Assembly: GCA_018261935.1 (NCBI GenBank)
Contig: JAGTRP010000015.1
Coordinates: 62,001-126,000, forward strand
Length of the DNA stretch: 64,000 nt
DNA from: Rhodocyclaceae bacterium
GTDB lineage: Bacteria > Pseudomonadota > Gammaproteobacteria > Burkholderiales > Rhodocyclaceae
Direction: 5' to 3'
The notes below the pieces were generated by a model, which made no database searches, was not told the DNA's origin, and saw only the letters and a program-made list of their open reading frames with translations. The position numbers and the translations under genes were made by a program. Positions 9,725-18,900 of the stretch are shown piece after piece (position 1 is the first letter of the stretch; every line of letters starts with the position of its first letter).

Positions 9725-11083
9725 TCAGTTGCTTTCCACCGGCAGGACCAGGGTGAGGACGGCGCCACCGGCCGGCCCGTTGGCCGCTTCCAGCCGGCCG
9801 CCGTGGCGTTCGACGATGCCGTAGCTGATGGACAGTCCGAGGCCGGTGCCCTGCCCCACCGGCTTGGTGGTGAAGAAGGGTTCGAACAGGCGGGGCAGGT
9901 GTTCCGAGGGAATGCCGGGGCCGTTGTCGGCAAAGCTGATCCGCGCCAGGCCGCCTTCCACCCGGCCGACGATGCTGAGGCGTGGCGCCTCCACGCTGGC
10001 GGTGGCATCGCAGGCATTCTGGACGAGGTTCATCACCACCTGCTGCAACTGGCCCGAGGAGCCCGAAAAGGCGATGTGGGGCGGCAGATCCACGTCCACC
10101 GCGAAGCGGGCCGGGGCGCTCTGCGCCACCCAGCGCACCGCCCGCTCGATGACTTCCACCAGGTTCATCCGCTCCGGGCTGGCCCGATCCACCGCCGAGA
10201 AGCGCTTCAGGGCATCGACGATGTCCCGGGTCCGCTCGGCCCCTTCGATCATGCCCTCGATCAGGGGCTGCATATCATGGAGGATGCGGTCGATGCGCAG
10301 TTCCGCCCGCAGGGCCTTGAGGGCCTCTTCCTCGGCGGCATCGCCGGCGTGCACGGCGTTCAGGTAGGTTTCCACGCGCTTGGCGTAGCGCTGCAGGGCC
10401 ATGACGTTGCCCAGGACGAAGCTGATGGGGTTGTTGAGCTCGTGGGCCACCCCCGCCACCAGGCGGCCCAGGGAGACCATCTTCTCGGCGTGGAGAAGCT
10501 GGCTCTGGGTGCGCTTCAGGTCATCGTGGGCCTGGCGCAGGGCCTGGTAGGCGCGGCGCAGCTCCCCCACCGGGCGGCCGGTGATGACCATCCCCATGAG
10601 CTTTCCCGTCTGGGACAGGCGGGGCGTGCAGTTGAAGGACACCGGGACGGTGGAGCCGTCCCCGGCCCGCAGGAAGAATTCGCAGTCGTGAGTGCCTTCC
10701 CGGCCCAGGTGGGCCAGGAGATCCCGGGCCCGGCCGCGCTCGGCATCGTCGGCAAAGAGGTCGAGGAAGGAGGTGTGTTCCAGCTGGGCGGCGGTCTTGC
10801 CGGAAAAGTGCTGGAGGGAGGAATTCACCTCCTCGATCCTGCCATGGCGGTCGCAGACGATGAGGATGTCCGACATGGAGGCCAGGACACTCTCGATGAA
10901 CTGGTGGGACTCCTCCAGGGCGGCATTCTTCTCCTCCAGGGCCACTTCGTACTGGAGGAGGTCGTTGTAGACCTCGTCCATCTTGCGGATGACCTCGATC
11001 CACGCCTGCTCCCCGAACTCGTCGGAGGCCACCTGCATGATGGCTGCGGACAGGAAGTCAGCAGGCGGGACGGAAGTGGACAT
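9725..11083 (-). CDS. hoxJ: PAS sensor histidine kinase, HupT/HoxJ-like (H2 signalling)
   Basis: 452 residues, cytoplasmic. An N-terminal helical segment (EQAWIEVIRKMDEVYNDLL) and coiled coil lead to a PAS domain (~63-175), then HisKA with the phospho-acceptor in GVAHELNNP (H214) and an ATPase domain (NACDA; FADNGPGIP; GTGLGLS). The stretch ISFVLGNVMALQRYAKRVETYL directly after the H-box, together with the N-terminal segment, is characteristic of HupT/HoxJ, the kinases that work with HupUV/HoxBC sensors and HupR/HoxA regulators (recalled family knowledge, not a search). Start: ATG at 11083 with GGAGAGG upstream, overlapping nikR by 26 bp. It carries no receiver domain and has no adjacent response regulator; HoxA at 35.4-36.9 kb is the likely partner. 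Confidence 0.72.
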   Translation of the reverse strand: MSTSVPPADFLSAAIMQVASDEFGEQAWIEVIRKMDEVYNDLLQYEVALEEKNAALEESHQFIESVLASMSDILIVCDRHGRIEEVNSSLQHFSGKTAAQLEHTSFLDLFADDAERGRARDLLAHLGREGTHDCEFFLRAGDGSTVPVSFNCTPRLSQTGKLMGMVITGRPVGELRRAYQALRQAHDDLKRTQSQLLHAEKMVSLGRLVAGVAHELNNPISFVLGNVMALQRYAKRVETYLNAVHAGDAAEEEALKALRAELRIDRILHDMQPLIEGMIEGAERTRDIVDALKRFSAVDRASPERMNLVEVIERAVRWVAQSAPARFAVDVDLPPHIAFSGSSGQLQQVVMNLVQNACDATASVEAPRLSIVGRVEGGLARISFADNGPGIPSEHLPRLFEPFFTTKPVGQGTGLGLSISYGIVERHGGRLEAANGPAGGAVLTLVLPVESN

Positions 11084-11522
11084 GGGCCTCTCCGTGTTCG
11101 TCGTGGGCGTGGTGGTGCTCGGCCTCCAGGGCGATGACATTGAGCTGGCCGTGGCGGACGCCCCGTTCGGCCATGAGGGCGTCGGCGAAGCGGCGCACCT
11201 CCTGGGCCGGCCCCTTCAGGATCACCGACTCCAGGCAGTTCTCGTGGTCCAGGTGGGTGTGCATGGCGGCCACGGTCAGGTCATGGCGGTCGTGCTGCAG
11301 GGCGGTGATGCGCTCGGCCAGCTCGCGCTCGTGGTGATTGAAGACATAGGAGAGGTTGGCGACGCAGTGACCTGCAGGCTCCTCCCGCTGGCGCTCATGG
11401 CCGATGGCGGCGCGAATCAGATCCCGCAAGGCTTCCGAGCGGTTGCCGTAGCCGCGGGCGGCGATGAGCTCGTCGAACTGCCTGGCCAGGGAGTCGTCCA
11501 GGGAAATGGTGAAGCGTTCCAT
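11058..11522 (-). CDS. nikR: Nickel-responsive transcriptional regulator NikR
   Basis: 154 residues. N-terminal ribbon-helix-helix (MERFTISLDDSLARQFDELI...). The C-terminal ACT-like nickel-binding domain has all four high-affinity ligands visible as H77, H88, H90 and C96, matching E. coli H76/H87/H89/C95 with an offset of one. It ends in a His-rich tail (EAEHHHAHDEHGEAHVHF) longer than in E. coli, perhaps a nickel store. NikR represses nickel uptake genes when nickel is in excess. It is the first gene of a minus-strand set nikR - hoxJ-like kinase - NiCoT permease. Confidence 0.93.
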   Translation of the reverse strand: MERFTISLDDSLARQFDELIAARGYGNRSEALRDLIRAAIGHERQREEPAGHCVANLSYVFNHHERELAERITALQHDRHDLTVAAMHTHLDHENCLESVILKGPAQEVRRFADALMAERGVRHGQLNVIALEAEHHHAHDEHGEAHVHFRPAC

Positions 11523-11673
11523 GCCCGAATCCTAGGACGATTCCGACCGGGGAGCAAACGGCTAGCGCCCCCAAAAGGAATGGAAAATGCTTGCTGAGAT
11601 GCGCGCTGAGTGGATTCAACCTATCGCATTTCCAAGCCGTTAATATGTCCAAACAGGCAGCGAGGAGGGCGTC

Positions 11674-12639
11674 ATGGCAACCAGCGACATCCGGCTTTCA
11701 GTGGCCGAGGAGCGAACCATCTACGACGTGGCCGACATCGAGCGCGCCCTCGAGGACCCAGCCGTCAGCCGCAACGAGGCGCTGACCGCCCTGTACGAAA
11801 AGATGCGGCAGCGCGGCGGCGGCCGCTTCCTGATCCGGCCCAACAGTCCGGACATGATCGACGGCCTCTACGAGAGCTGCCCCAATTTCCGGGAAGTGAT
11901 CGACGACCTCCGGAAATATATCGCCCTGTCGGTGGCGGGCAGCGAGCCCATGAGCTTTACCCCTCTCCTGCTCCTGGGGGAACCCGGGGTCGGCAAGACC
12001 CATTTCGCCAAGGAACTGGCCCATGCCCTGGGCACCGGCCACGAGTTCGTCTCCATGAATTCCCTCACTGCCGGCTGGATCCTTTCCGGCGCCTCTTCCC
12101 AGTGGAACAACGCCAAGCCCGGCAAGGTCGGGCACACCCTGGTCCATGGCGAGTTCGCCAATCCCGTCGTGGTGCTCGACGAGGTGGACAAGGCGGGGGG
12201 CGATTCCCGCTACGATCCCCTGGGCGCCCTCTACGGCCTCCTGGAACAGGAAACCGCCAGCCGCTTCAAGGACGAGTTCATCGACATCGACATGGACGCC
12301 TCCCACATCCTGTGGGTGTCCACGGCCAATGACGAGCGCGGCATTCCCGAACCCATCCTCAACCGCATGAATATCTACGAGGTGGCCCGGCCCGACCGGG
12401 AAGCGGCCCGCTCCATCGCCGCCGCCCTTTACCGGGCCATCGTCGCCGAGCACGACTGGGGTTTCCCGCCGGAAGCCGACGACGAGGTGCTGGACTGCCT
12501 CGCCGGCATGCCGCCCCGAAACATGAAAAAGCGCCTTCTGGCCGCCCTCGGCAGCGCCAAGCTCGACGGCCGCGACCACCTGGAAAGCCGGGACCTCAAC
12601 GCAGCCCCGGCCGGCCGGACGAGAAAGATCGGTTTTTGA
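11674..12639 (+). CDS. AAA-family ATPase (Lon-like ATPase module without protease)
   Basis: 321 residues. Walker A GEPGVGKT at 102-109, Walker B VVVLDEVDK at about 165-173, a sensor-1 type WVSTANDE, and an arginine-finger region PEPILNRM. The AAA core resembles that of Lon, but the Ser-Lys protease domain is absent, so this is a stand-alone remodeling ATPase. Its substrate is unknown. GAGGAGG precedes the ATG by 6 nt. A small gene follows after 116 bp in the same direction. Cytoplasmic; no membrane segment. Confidence 0.75.
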   Translation: MATSDIRLSVAEERTIYDVADIERALEDPAVSRNEALTALYEKMRQRGGGRFLIRPNSPDMIDGLYESCPNFREVIDDLRKYIALSVAGSEPMSFTPLLLLGEPGVGKTHFAKELAHALGTGHEFVSMNSLTAGWILSGASSQWNNAKPGKVGHTLVHGEFANPVVVLDEVDKAGGDSRYDPLGALYGLLEQETASRFKDEFIDIDMDASHILWVSTANDERGIPEPILNRMNIYEVARPDREAARSIAAALYRAIVAEHDWGFPPEADDEVLDCLAGMPPRNMKKRLLAALGSAKLDGRDHLESRDLNAAPAGRTRKIGF

Positions 12640-12755
12640 GTAGCCCGGCGCCCGGCAGACGTGCATACTTTGCTGCACAGGCCGGCCACCCGACGGGGAC
12701 CGGCTTGCGCTGCCAGAACAAAACCAACGAAATCACCGAGAGGGAGACAAACACC

Positions 12756-12992
12756 ATGGTCAACGCCTATTCCGAAGACGTCCCACCGAACCAAGTCGCC
12801 GTCACGCTCCAGATCGATGCCGGCGTCTATGAGGCCTTCCTGCGCAAGGCGGGGCAGGCCAACATGGAAGTCGAAACCTTGCTGAGCAACACCCTCGCCA
12901 TCGTCCTGGGCTGCCGGTTCTTCACCCAGGACCGCACCTGCCCGATCCCCATGGCCGCGAAAGGCGGGGCGGGGAGCCCCCACCGGCAATAA
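12756..12992 (+). CDS. Small hypothetical protein, 78 aa
   Basis: Starts MVNAYSEDVPPNQVAVTLQID after a GAGAGGGA ribosome site. A helical core (VYEAFLRKAGQANMEVETLLSNTLAIVL) is followed by a Cys-containing tail. No domain recognised; the core could be a small dimeric fold. It may be co-expressed with the upstream AAA ATPase, though the 116-bp gap leaves this open. An in-frame extension upstream to 12636 lacks a ribosome site. Confidence 0.55.
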   Translation: MVNAYSEDVPPNQVAVTLQIDAGVYEAFLRKAGQANMEVETLLSNTLAIVLGCRFFTQDRTCPIPMAAKGGAGSPHRQ

Positions 12993-13008
12993 CCGGCAAG
13001 GGCTGCTG

Positions 13009-14466
13009 CTATGGCGCCCGCTGCCCGCTTTCCGCCACCGCGAAGCCTTCCTTCCAGCCGCCGCCCAGGGCCTTGAACAGGTCCACCGCCGCGCCCAGGC
13101 GGGCTTGGCGGGTGCTGATGTAGGCCAGGAGGGAATCATTGCTGGCGCGCTCGGCTTCCAATACCTCCAGGTAGCCGGAATAGCCCGATTTGTAGCGCAG
13201 CTGGGCGAGCTTCAAGGCCTTCGCCGCAGCCTCCACCCGGACGCTCTGGGCAACTTCCCCGGTGGCGTTTTCCCGCAGGTTCACCAGGGAGTCGTTCACT
13301 TCCTTGAAGGCAGTTTGCAGGGTTCCCTGGTAGGCCGCCAGGGACTGCTGCTCGAGGGCGGAGGCCTGGTCCACCCGGGCCGAGGTGCGGCCAAAATCGA
13401 GAATGGGCATGAACAGGCCCAGGCCCAGGGACCAGGTGTTGGCGCCGGCGCCGAAGAGGTCGGCCATGGTCTTGCTCTCGCTGCCCAGGCTGCCGGTCAG
13501 GGTGAATTTCGGGAAATAGCCGGCCTTGGCGACCCCGATGCCGGCATTGGCCGCCACCAGGGTTTCCTCCGCCTGGCGCACGTCGGGACGGCTCTCCACC
13601 AGGGTGGACGGCAATCCGGCGGGGGGCACCGGCGGCACCGGCAGCTGGCGCAGGTCGCCGGCCGCGATCTTGAGGTCCAGCGTGGCGGTCAGCTGGGCCA
13701 GCTGGTGCTCGGTGAGGGCCCGCTGGCGGCGCAACTCTGCCGCCTGGGCCTGGACGGTAGCCAAGGCGCCTTCCGCCGTGTACAGGTCCAGGGGCGAGGC
13801 GAGGCCGGCATCGACCCGGGTCCGCGCCAGCTTCAGGGTGGTTTCCCGGCTGGCAACGGATTCGGCAGTCACCGCCAGCTGGGCGTCGTAGGCCCTCAAG
13901 GCCAGATAGTTCCGGGCCACCAGCCCGGCGACGGTAAGGCGGATGGCGTCCCGGGAATAGCGGCTGGCCAGGGCGCCGGCCTCGATCGCCTCATTGGAGC
14001 GGCGCACCCGGCCCCAGACATCCAGCTCGTAGGAGGTGGTCAGGGCGGCGCTACGGGCGTTGCGCACGACGGGGGTACTCGCCGGCATCGGAGTGGCCGT
14101 CTTGGTGCTGATCCGGCTGCGGCTTCCTGCCGCCACGGCATCGATTTCCGGCAGGTAGGCTGCCCCGGCTTCCCGGGCCAGGGCTTCGGCCTGCTCCACC
14201 CGGGCGACGGCGATGCGGATATCGGTGTTGGCGACCAGGGCCTTGTCCACCAGCCGGTCGAGGACGGGATCCTTGAAGAGCTTCCACCAGTCCTGCTCCA
14301 CCAGGGGGTTGGCCTGGGTGGCGGCGGAAGGCTCGCTGTAGCCCTGCGGCAGGGTGGATGCCGGCCGCAGATAATCCGGCCCGACGGCGCACCCCGCCAG
14401 GGCCGAAGCCAGCAGCAGGGGAAGGAGCCGGAGGGCGATTCTGGAATGCTTGTTCCGGGAAGACAT
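13009..14466 (-). CDS. RND efflux outer-membrane factor (OprM/NodT family lipoprotein)
   Basis: 485 residues. Lipoprotein signal with lipobox LAGC (Cys26) followed by AVGPDYLRP, the typical start of OprM-type channels. Two long coiled-coil OEP repeats follow. It forms the trimeric outer-membrane duct for the pump encoded just upstream; its ATG overlaps the transporter stop by one base, so the genes are translationally coupled. Last gene of the three-gene efflux operon. Confidence 0.9.
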   Translation of the reverse strand: MSSRNKHSRIALRLLPLLLASALAGCAVGPDYLRPASTLPQGYSEPSAATQANPLVEQDWWKLFKDPVLDRLVDKALVANTDIRIAVARVEQAEALAREAGAAYLPEIDAVAAGSRSRISTKTATPMPASTPVVRNARSAALTTSYELDVWGRVRRSNEAIEAGALASRYSRDAIRLTVAGLVARNYLALRAYDAQLAVTAESVASRETTLKLARTRVDAGLASPLDLYTAEGALATVQAQAAELRRQRALTEHQLAQLTATLDLKIAAGDLRQLPVPPVPPAGLPSTLVESRPDVRQAEETLVAANAGIGVAKAGYFPKFTLTGSLGSESKTMADLFGAGANTWSLGLGLFMPILDFGRTSARVDQASALEQQSLAAYQGTLQTAFKEVNDSLVNLRENATGEVAQSVRVEAAAKALKLAQLRYKSGYSGYLEVLEAERASNDSLLAYISTRQARLGAAVDLFKALGGGWKEGFAVAESGQRAP

Positions 14467-17400
14467 TACTTTTCCTCCGGGTGATGATGGTGGGCGGTCT
14501 CCACATCGCCGGCCGGCAGCATCTGCTTGCCCCTTTCCAGCCACTTGAAGAAGAGGGGGACGAAGATGGTGGCGATGAAGGTGGCCGCCAGCATGCCGCC
14601 GAACACCCCGGTGCCCATGGAGCGGCGGGCCGCCGCGCCGGCGCCGGTGGAGAAGGCCAGGGGCATGACCCCGAGGACGAAGGCGAGCGACGTCATGACG
14701 ATGGGCCGGAAGCGCAGCCGCGCCGCCTCGATGGCCGCTTCCACGACCCCCTTGCCCTCGGCGTACTTCTGGGCCGCGAACTCGACGATCAGGATGGCGT
14801 TCTTGGCGGCGAGGCCGATGAGCACCACCAGGCCGATCTGGAAGTAGATGTCGTTGGGCATGCCGCGGGCGAACACCAGGGCCAGGGCCCCGAACATGGC
14901 GAAGGGCACGGCCATGATCACCGCCAGGGGCAGGGACCACTTCTCGTACTGGGCCGCCAGGATCAGGAAGACCATGATGACGCCGAACACCAGGGCCGGC
15001 ACCGAGGAGCCGGCGCTGGCCTTCTCCTGGTAGACCTGGCCGGTCCAGGCGATGGTGTAGCCCTCCGGCAGGGCGCCGGCGGCCACTTCCTCCACCAGGC
15101 GGATGGCCTCGCTGGAGCTGATGCCGGGCAGGGAATCCCCCATGATCTTGGCCGCCACGAAACCGTTGTAGCGCTCCAGCTGCTCCGGTCCCGTCACATT
15201 CTTGACCCGGCTGATGGCGGACAGGGGAATCATGGCGCTGGTGGTGGCGCTGCGGACGTAGACCTTGCCCAGGTCTTCCGGCTTCATGCGGTAGTCGGGC
15301 TCGGCCTGGAGCTGCACCCGGTACACCCGTCCCGCCTTGTTGAAGTCATTGACGTAGAGGGCCCCCATGGTGCTTTGCAGGGTCTCGTAGATGCTGGCCA
15401 GGGGAATGCCGAGGGAGAGGGCCTTGGGCTCGTCCACCTCGACGAAGAGCTGGGGCACCGTGGGCCGAAAGAAGGTATTGACCCGGGTGAACTCCTTGTG
15501 AGTCTTGAGGGCCTCGATGAACCCCTGGACCACCTCATGGAGCTTGCGGGGATCGCCATCCACCCGGTTCTGGACATAGACCTCGAAGCCGCCGGCGGAG
15601 CCCAGGCCCCGGATGGGCGGCGGGTTGAAGGTCAGCGCCAGGCCGTCGGGCAGCATCATGCCCACCCCCATGAACTGCTTGGCCAGGGACTCGGCATCGA
15701 TCTGGCGCTCGCTCCAGTCCCTCAGCCGCACGAAAACGGTGCCGGCGTTGGGCCGGTTGCCGCCGCCGATGAGGTCGAAGCCGCCCACCACGAAGGTGTG
15801 CTCGACATTTTCGTTCTTGGCGACGGTCTGGCGGAACTGCTCGCCGCTGGTGCTGGTGCGCCGAAGGCTCGCCCCATCCGGCAGCATGAGGGCCGAGATG
15901 ACGAAGCCCTGGTCTTCCGAGGGCACGAAGCTGCCGGGCACCAGGCGGAAGAGCACGGCCACCACGGCGATGACGCCGACGAAGACGGCGGTGCCGATGA
16001 AGGGATGGTGCAGGATGCGCTCCACCATGGTGGTGTAGGACTTGGTGAAGGCGGCGAAGGCCCGGTTGAAGGGCCGGAAAATCGGCATTTCCTTGTGGCT
16101 GGGCTTGAGGATGAGGGCGCAGAGGGCCGGGGTCAGGGTCAGGGCGACGATGCCGGAGATGACCACCGACACCGCCACGGTGACGGCAAACTGCCGGTAC
16201 AGGGTGCCGGCGATGCCTCCCAGGAAGGCCACCGGGATGAACACGGCGCACAGCACCAGGACGATGGCGATCACCGCGCTGGAGACTTCCCGCATGGCTT
16301 CCACCGCGGCCTCGAAGGGCGGCAGCTTCTCCTCCGCCATCAGGCGCTCGACGTTTTCCAGGACGACGATGGCGTCATCCACCACGATGCCGATGGCGAG
16401 CACCATGGCAAAGAGGGTGAGGGTATTGATGGAGAAGCCGAAGAGCCAGAGGCCGGCGAAGGTGCCGATGAGGGAAATGGGCACCGCCACCATGGGGATC
16501 ACGGTGGCCCGCCAGCTCTGCAGGAAGATATAGACCACCGCCACCACCAGGATGGCCGCTTCGATCAGGGTATGGACCACCTCGCTGATGGAGGCGGAGA
16601 CAAACTTGGTGGTGTCGAAGGGAACGAGGTAGTCCACCCCGGTCGGGAACCGCTTCTCCAGCTCGACCATCTTGGCCTTGGCCCGATCCGCCACGTCCAG
16701 GGCATTGGCACCGGTCTGCAGGAAGACCCCCATGGCAACGGCGGGCTTGCCGTCCACGGTGGTGTGCTGGTCGTAGTTGTAGGCGGCCAGTTCCACCCGG
16801 GCCACGTCCTTGACCCGCAGCACGCCATTGGGCCCGCCGGCCCGGATGACGATGTCGCCGAACTCCTCCGGCGTCAGCAGCCGGCCCTTGGCGGTCACCG
16901 TATAGACCAGCATCTGGTCGCTGGGCGCGGGCTCCTGGCCGATCTTGCCAGCGGCGTTCTGGGCGTTCTGGCTGCGTACAGCGGCGGCGATATCGCTGGT
17001 GGTAATGCCGAGCTGGGCCATGCGGTCGGGCTTGAGCCAGATGCGCATGGAGTAGTCCTGGGCGCCGAAGATGCTGACGTCGCCGACTCCCGGCAGGCGC
17101 TTCAGCTCGTCCACGATGTTGAGGCTGGCGTAATTGGACAGGAACAGCCGGTCCCGGCTGCCGTCCTTGGAGGTCATGGCGAACACCAGGAGGATATCGG
17201 TGGAGCGCTTCTGGACCAGCACGCCGTTGCGGCGGACCTCCTCCGGCAGGCGGGGTTCGGCGGCCTTGACCCGGTTGTTCACGTTCACCGCCGCCATATC
17301 GACGTCGGTCCCCACCTCAAAGGTGGCGGTAATGCTGATGGTGCCGTTGGCGGAGGCCGAGGAAGTGAAATAGGCGAGCCCTTCGACGCCGTTCAGCTGC

Positions 17401-17600
17401 TCCTCGATGGGGGCGGCCACGGTCTTGGCCAGGGTCTCCGCCGAAGCCCCCGGGTAGGTGGCGGTGATCATCACCGTCGGGGGGGCGATCTGGGGATACT
17501 GGGCGATGGGCAGCACCCGGGAAGCCACCAGGCCGGCGATGACGATGACGATGGAGATGACCGACGCGAAGATCGGCCGGCTGATGAAGAATTTCGACAT
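14466..17600 (-). CDS. RND multidrug efflux transporter (AcrB/MexB type, HAE1)
   Basis: 1044 residues, full length. N-terminal TM1 (FFISRPIFASVISIVIVIAGL), two large periplasmic porter/docking regions, and two sets of membrane helices. The proton-relay Asp pair is visible in GIVVDDAIVVLENVERL. It exports hydrophobic drugs, dyes or detergents driven by the proton gradient, in complex with the adaptor and outer-membrane genes either side. Drug specificity cannot be inferred. Confidence 0.93.
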   Translation of the reverse strand: MSKFFISRPIFASVISIVIVIAGLVASRVLPIAQYPQIAPPTVMITATYPGASAETLAKTVAAPIEEQLNGVEGLAYFTSSASANGTISITATFEVGTDVDMAAVNVNNRVKAAEPRLPEEVRRNGVLVQKRSTDILLVFAMTSKDGSRDRLFLSNYASLNIVDELKRLPGVGDVSIFGAQDYSMRIWLKPDRMAQLGITTSDIAAAVRSQNAQNAAGKIGQEPAPSDQMLVYTVTAKGRLLTPEEFGDIVIRAGGPNGVLRVKDVARVELAAYNYDQHTTVDGKPAVAMGVFLQTGANALDVADRAKAKMVELEKRFPTGVDYLVPFDTTKFVSASISEVVHTLIEAAILVVAVVYIFLQSWRATVIPMVAVPISLIGTFAGLWLFGFSINTLTLFAMVLAIGIVVDDAIVVLENVERLMAEEKLPPFEAAVEAMREVSSAVIAIVLVLCAVFIPVAFLGGIAGTLYRQFAVTVAVSVVISGIVALTLTPALCALILKPSHKEMPIFRPFNRAFAAFTKSYTTMVERILHHPFIGTAVFVGVIAVVAVLFRLVPGSFVPSEDQGFVISALMLPDGASLRRTSTSGEQFRQTVAKNENVEHTFVVGGFDLIGGGNRPNAGTVFVRLRDWSERQIDAESLAKQFMGVGMMLPDGLALTFNPPPIRGLGSAGGFEVYVQNRVDGDPRKLHEVVQGFIEALKTHKEFTRVNTFFRPTVPQLFVEVDEPKALSLGIPLASIYETLQSTMGALYVNDFNKAGRVYRVQLQAEPDYRMKPEDLGKVYVRSATTSAMIPLSAISRVKNVTGPEQLERYNGFVAAKIMGDSLPGISSSEAIRLVEEVAAGALPEGYTIAWTGQVYQEKASAGSSVPALVFGVIMVFLILAAQYEKWSLPLAVIMAVPFAMFGALALVFARGMPNDIYFQIGLVVLIGLAAKNAILIVEFAAQKYAEGKGVVEAAIEAARLRFRPIVMTSLAFVLGVMPLAFSTGAGAAARRSMGTGVFGGMLAATFIATIFVPLFFKWLERGKQMLPAGDVETAHHHHPEEK

Positions 17601-17614
17601 GGCGCGGTCTTTCC

Positions 17615-18766
17615 TCAGCCCTTGGCGGCGGGCGCCGAAGCGGCCTTGGCCGGGGCGCCGGCCGGGGGAACGCCGGGGGCATGGGGGGCCACCGGCATGC
17701 CGGGCCGCAGCTTCATCAGGTTATCGACGATGACCTTGTCGCCGGGCTTGAGGCCGCCCAGGATGACCCAGTCCTTGCCCCGCCATTCGCCGGCCTGGAC
17801 CGGCCGCGGCGCCACCTTGTTCTCGCTGTCGGCGACCATGACCAGGCGGGCCTGGTCGCTCTGCACCACGGCGGTCTGGGGCACCAGGAAGACGCCCTCC
17901 CGCTCGCCGGTGAGAATCCGGGCCCGGACGAACTGGCCGGGCAGCAGGCGGCCGTCGACGTTATCGAACTCGGCCCGCAACTGCTGGGTGCCCAGGGTGG
18001 GGTCGATATTGCTGGCCATGAAATTGAGGCGGCCCGGCTTCGGATAGACGGAGCCGTCCGGCAGGATGAGCTCGACGCCGGTGATGCTCTTGGCCGTCAG
18101 GCGCCCGCCCGGCAGCTTGGCGACGTCGCTGTCGGCGAGGCTGAAGCGCACCCACACCGGGTTGAGTTGGTAGATGGAGGTGAGGAGGCTGTCGGCCCCG
18201 GCGGAAATCAGGTTGCCCTCGGATTTCACCGCCCGGCCGGTGGTGCCGGACACCGGCGCCGTGACCGTGGTCCACGACAGGTTGAGTTCGGCCTGGCGCA
18301 GGACCGCCTGGGCGATGGCGGCGGCCGAGGCGGCGTCGTCGTACTCCTTCTGGCTGATCGCCTTGGCCTCCGCCAGCCCCTTCAGGCGGGCGGCTTCCCG
18401 GGCGGTCTGCTCGGCCTTGGCCTTGGCTTCGGCCAGGGCGATCTCATAGCTCGAGGGGTCGATCTTGAACAGGGGCTGCCCGGCCTGTACCGCCTGCCCT
18501 TCCTGGTAGAGCCGCTTCATCAGGATGCCGCTGACCCGGGCCCGTACCTCGGTTTCCCGGGCCCCTTCCGTCTGGGCCACCACCTCGATGGAGGAGGGAA
18601 CGCGCTGGGGCTGCATGTCGATGGCGGTCACCGGCAGGGGCCCCGGGGCCGGGGCGGCAGCCGCCTTCTCGCCGCCAGAACAGCCGGCCAGCAGGGCGGA
18701 AACGAGGGCGGAAGCCCCCAGGGCGAGGAACAAGGCGGAACGCTTCGATGGAAATCCGGAACGCAT
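17615..18766 (-). CDS. RND efflux periplasmic adaptor (membrane fusion protein, AcrA/MexA type)
   Basis: 383 residues. Lipoprotein signal (lipobox LAGC, Cys29), then the barrel-sandwich/lipoyl halves around a helical hairpin (KAKAEQTAREAARLKGLAEAKAISQKEYDDA) and a beta-barrel. It joins the inner-membrane pump to the outer-membrane channel. Start at 18766 is supported by CAGGGG 7 nt upstream; a TTG two codons earlier is possible. First gene of the operon, facing a divergent TetR gene across a perfect palindrome. Confidence 0.9.
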   Translation of the reverse strand: MRSGFPSKRSALFLALGASALVSALLAGCSGGEKAAAAPAPGPLPVTAIDMQPQRVPSSIEVVAQTEGARETEVRARVSGILMKRLYQEGQAVQAGQPLFKIDPSSYEIALAEAKAKAEQTAREAARLKGLAEAKAISQKEYDDAASAAAIAQAVLRQAELNLSWTTVTAPVSGTTGRAVKSEGNLISAGADSLLTSIYQLNPVWVRFSLADSDVAKLPGGRLTAKSITGVELILPDGSVYPKPGRLNFMASNIDPTLGTQQLRAEFDNVDGRLLPGQFVRARILTGEREGVFLVPQTAVVQSDQARLVMVADSENKVAPRPVQAGEWRGKDWVILGGLKPGDKVIVDNLMKLRPGMPVAPHAPGVPPAGAPAKAASAPAAKG

Positions 18767-18801
18767 GGACAACCCCTGATAATGGATATTGGTTTATTAT
18801 A

Positions 18802-18821
18802 TACATACACGAACGTATGTA
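18802..18821. promoter_or_regulatory. AcrR/TtgR-type operator in the divergent efflux/regulator promoter
   Basis: Perfect 20-bp dyad TACATAC-acgaac-GTATGTA between the adaptor gene and the TetR gene. The half-site TACATAC is the one known from the E. coli AcrR operator. It probably controls both divergent promoters. Confidence 0.8.
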
Positions 18822-18900
18822 AAATACTGACAAAAGTTCTAACGACAGCGGATTAGGGCGGCCCGGCAGCGGGCGATACCGTCGTGACAAGGAGAACCCG

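Noticed and set aside
12666-12683. GTGCA-N8-TGCAC dyad before the small gene at 12756 as another LysR site
   Set aside because: Spacing is 8, not the 6 seen at the two matching LysR dyads.
14358-18047. Open frame of ~1229 codons on the plus strand opposite the RND efflux genes
   Set aside because: Its Gly/His/Asp-rich composition is that of an antisense shadow of GC-rich coding DNA; the minus-strand genes are unmistakable.
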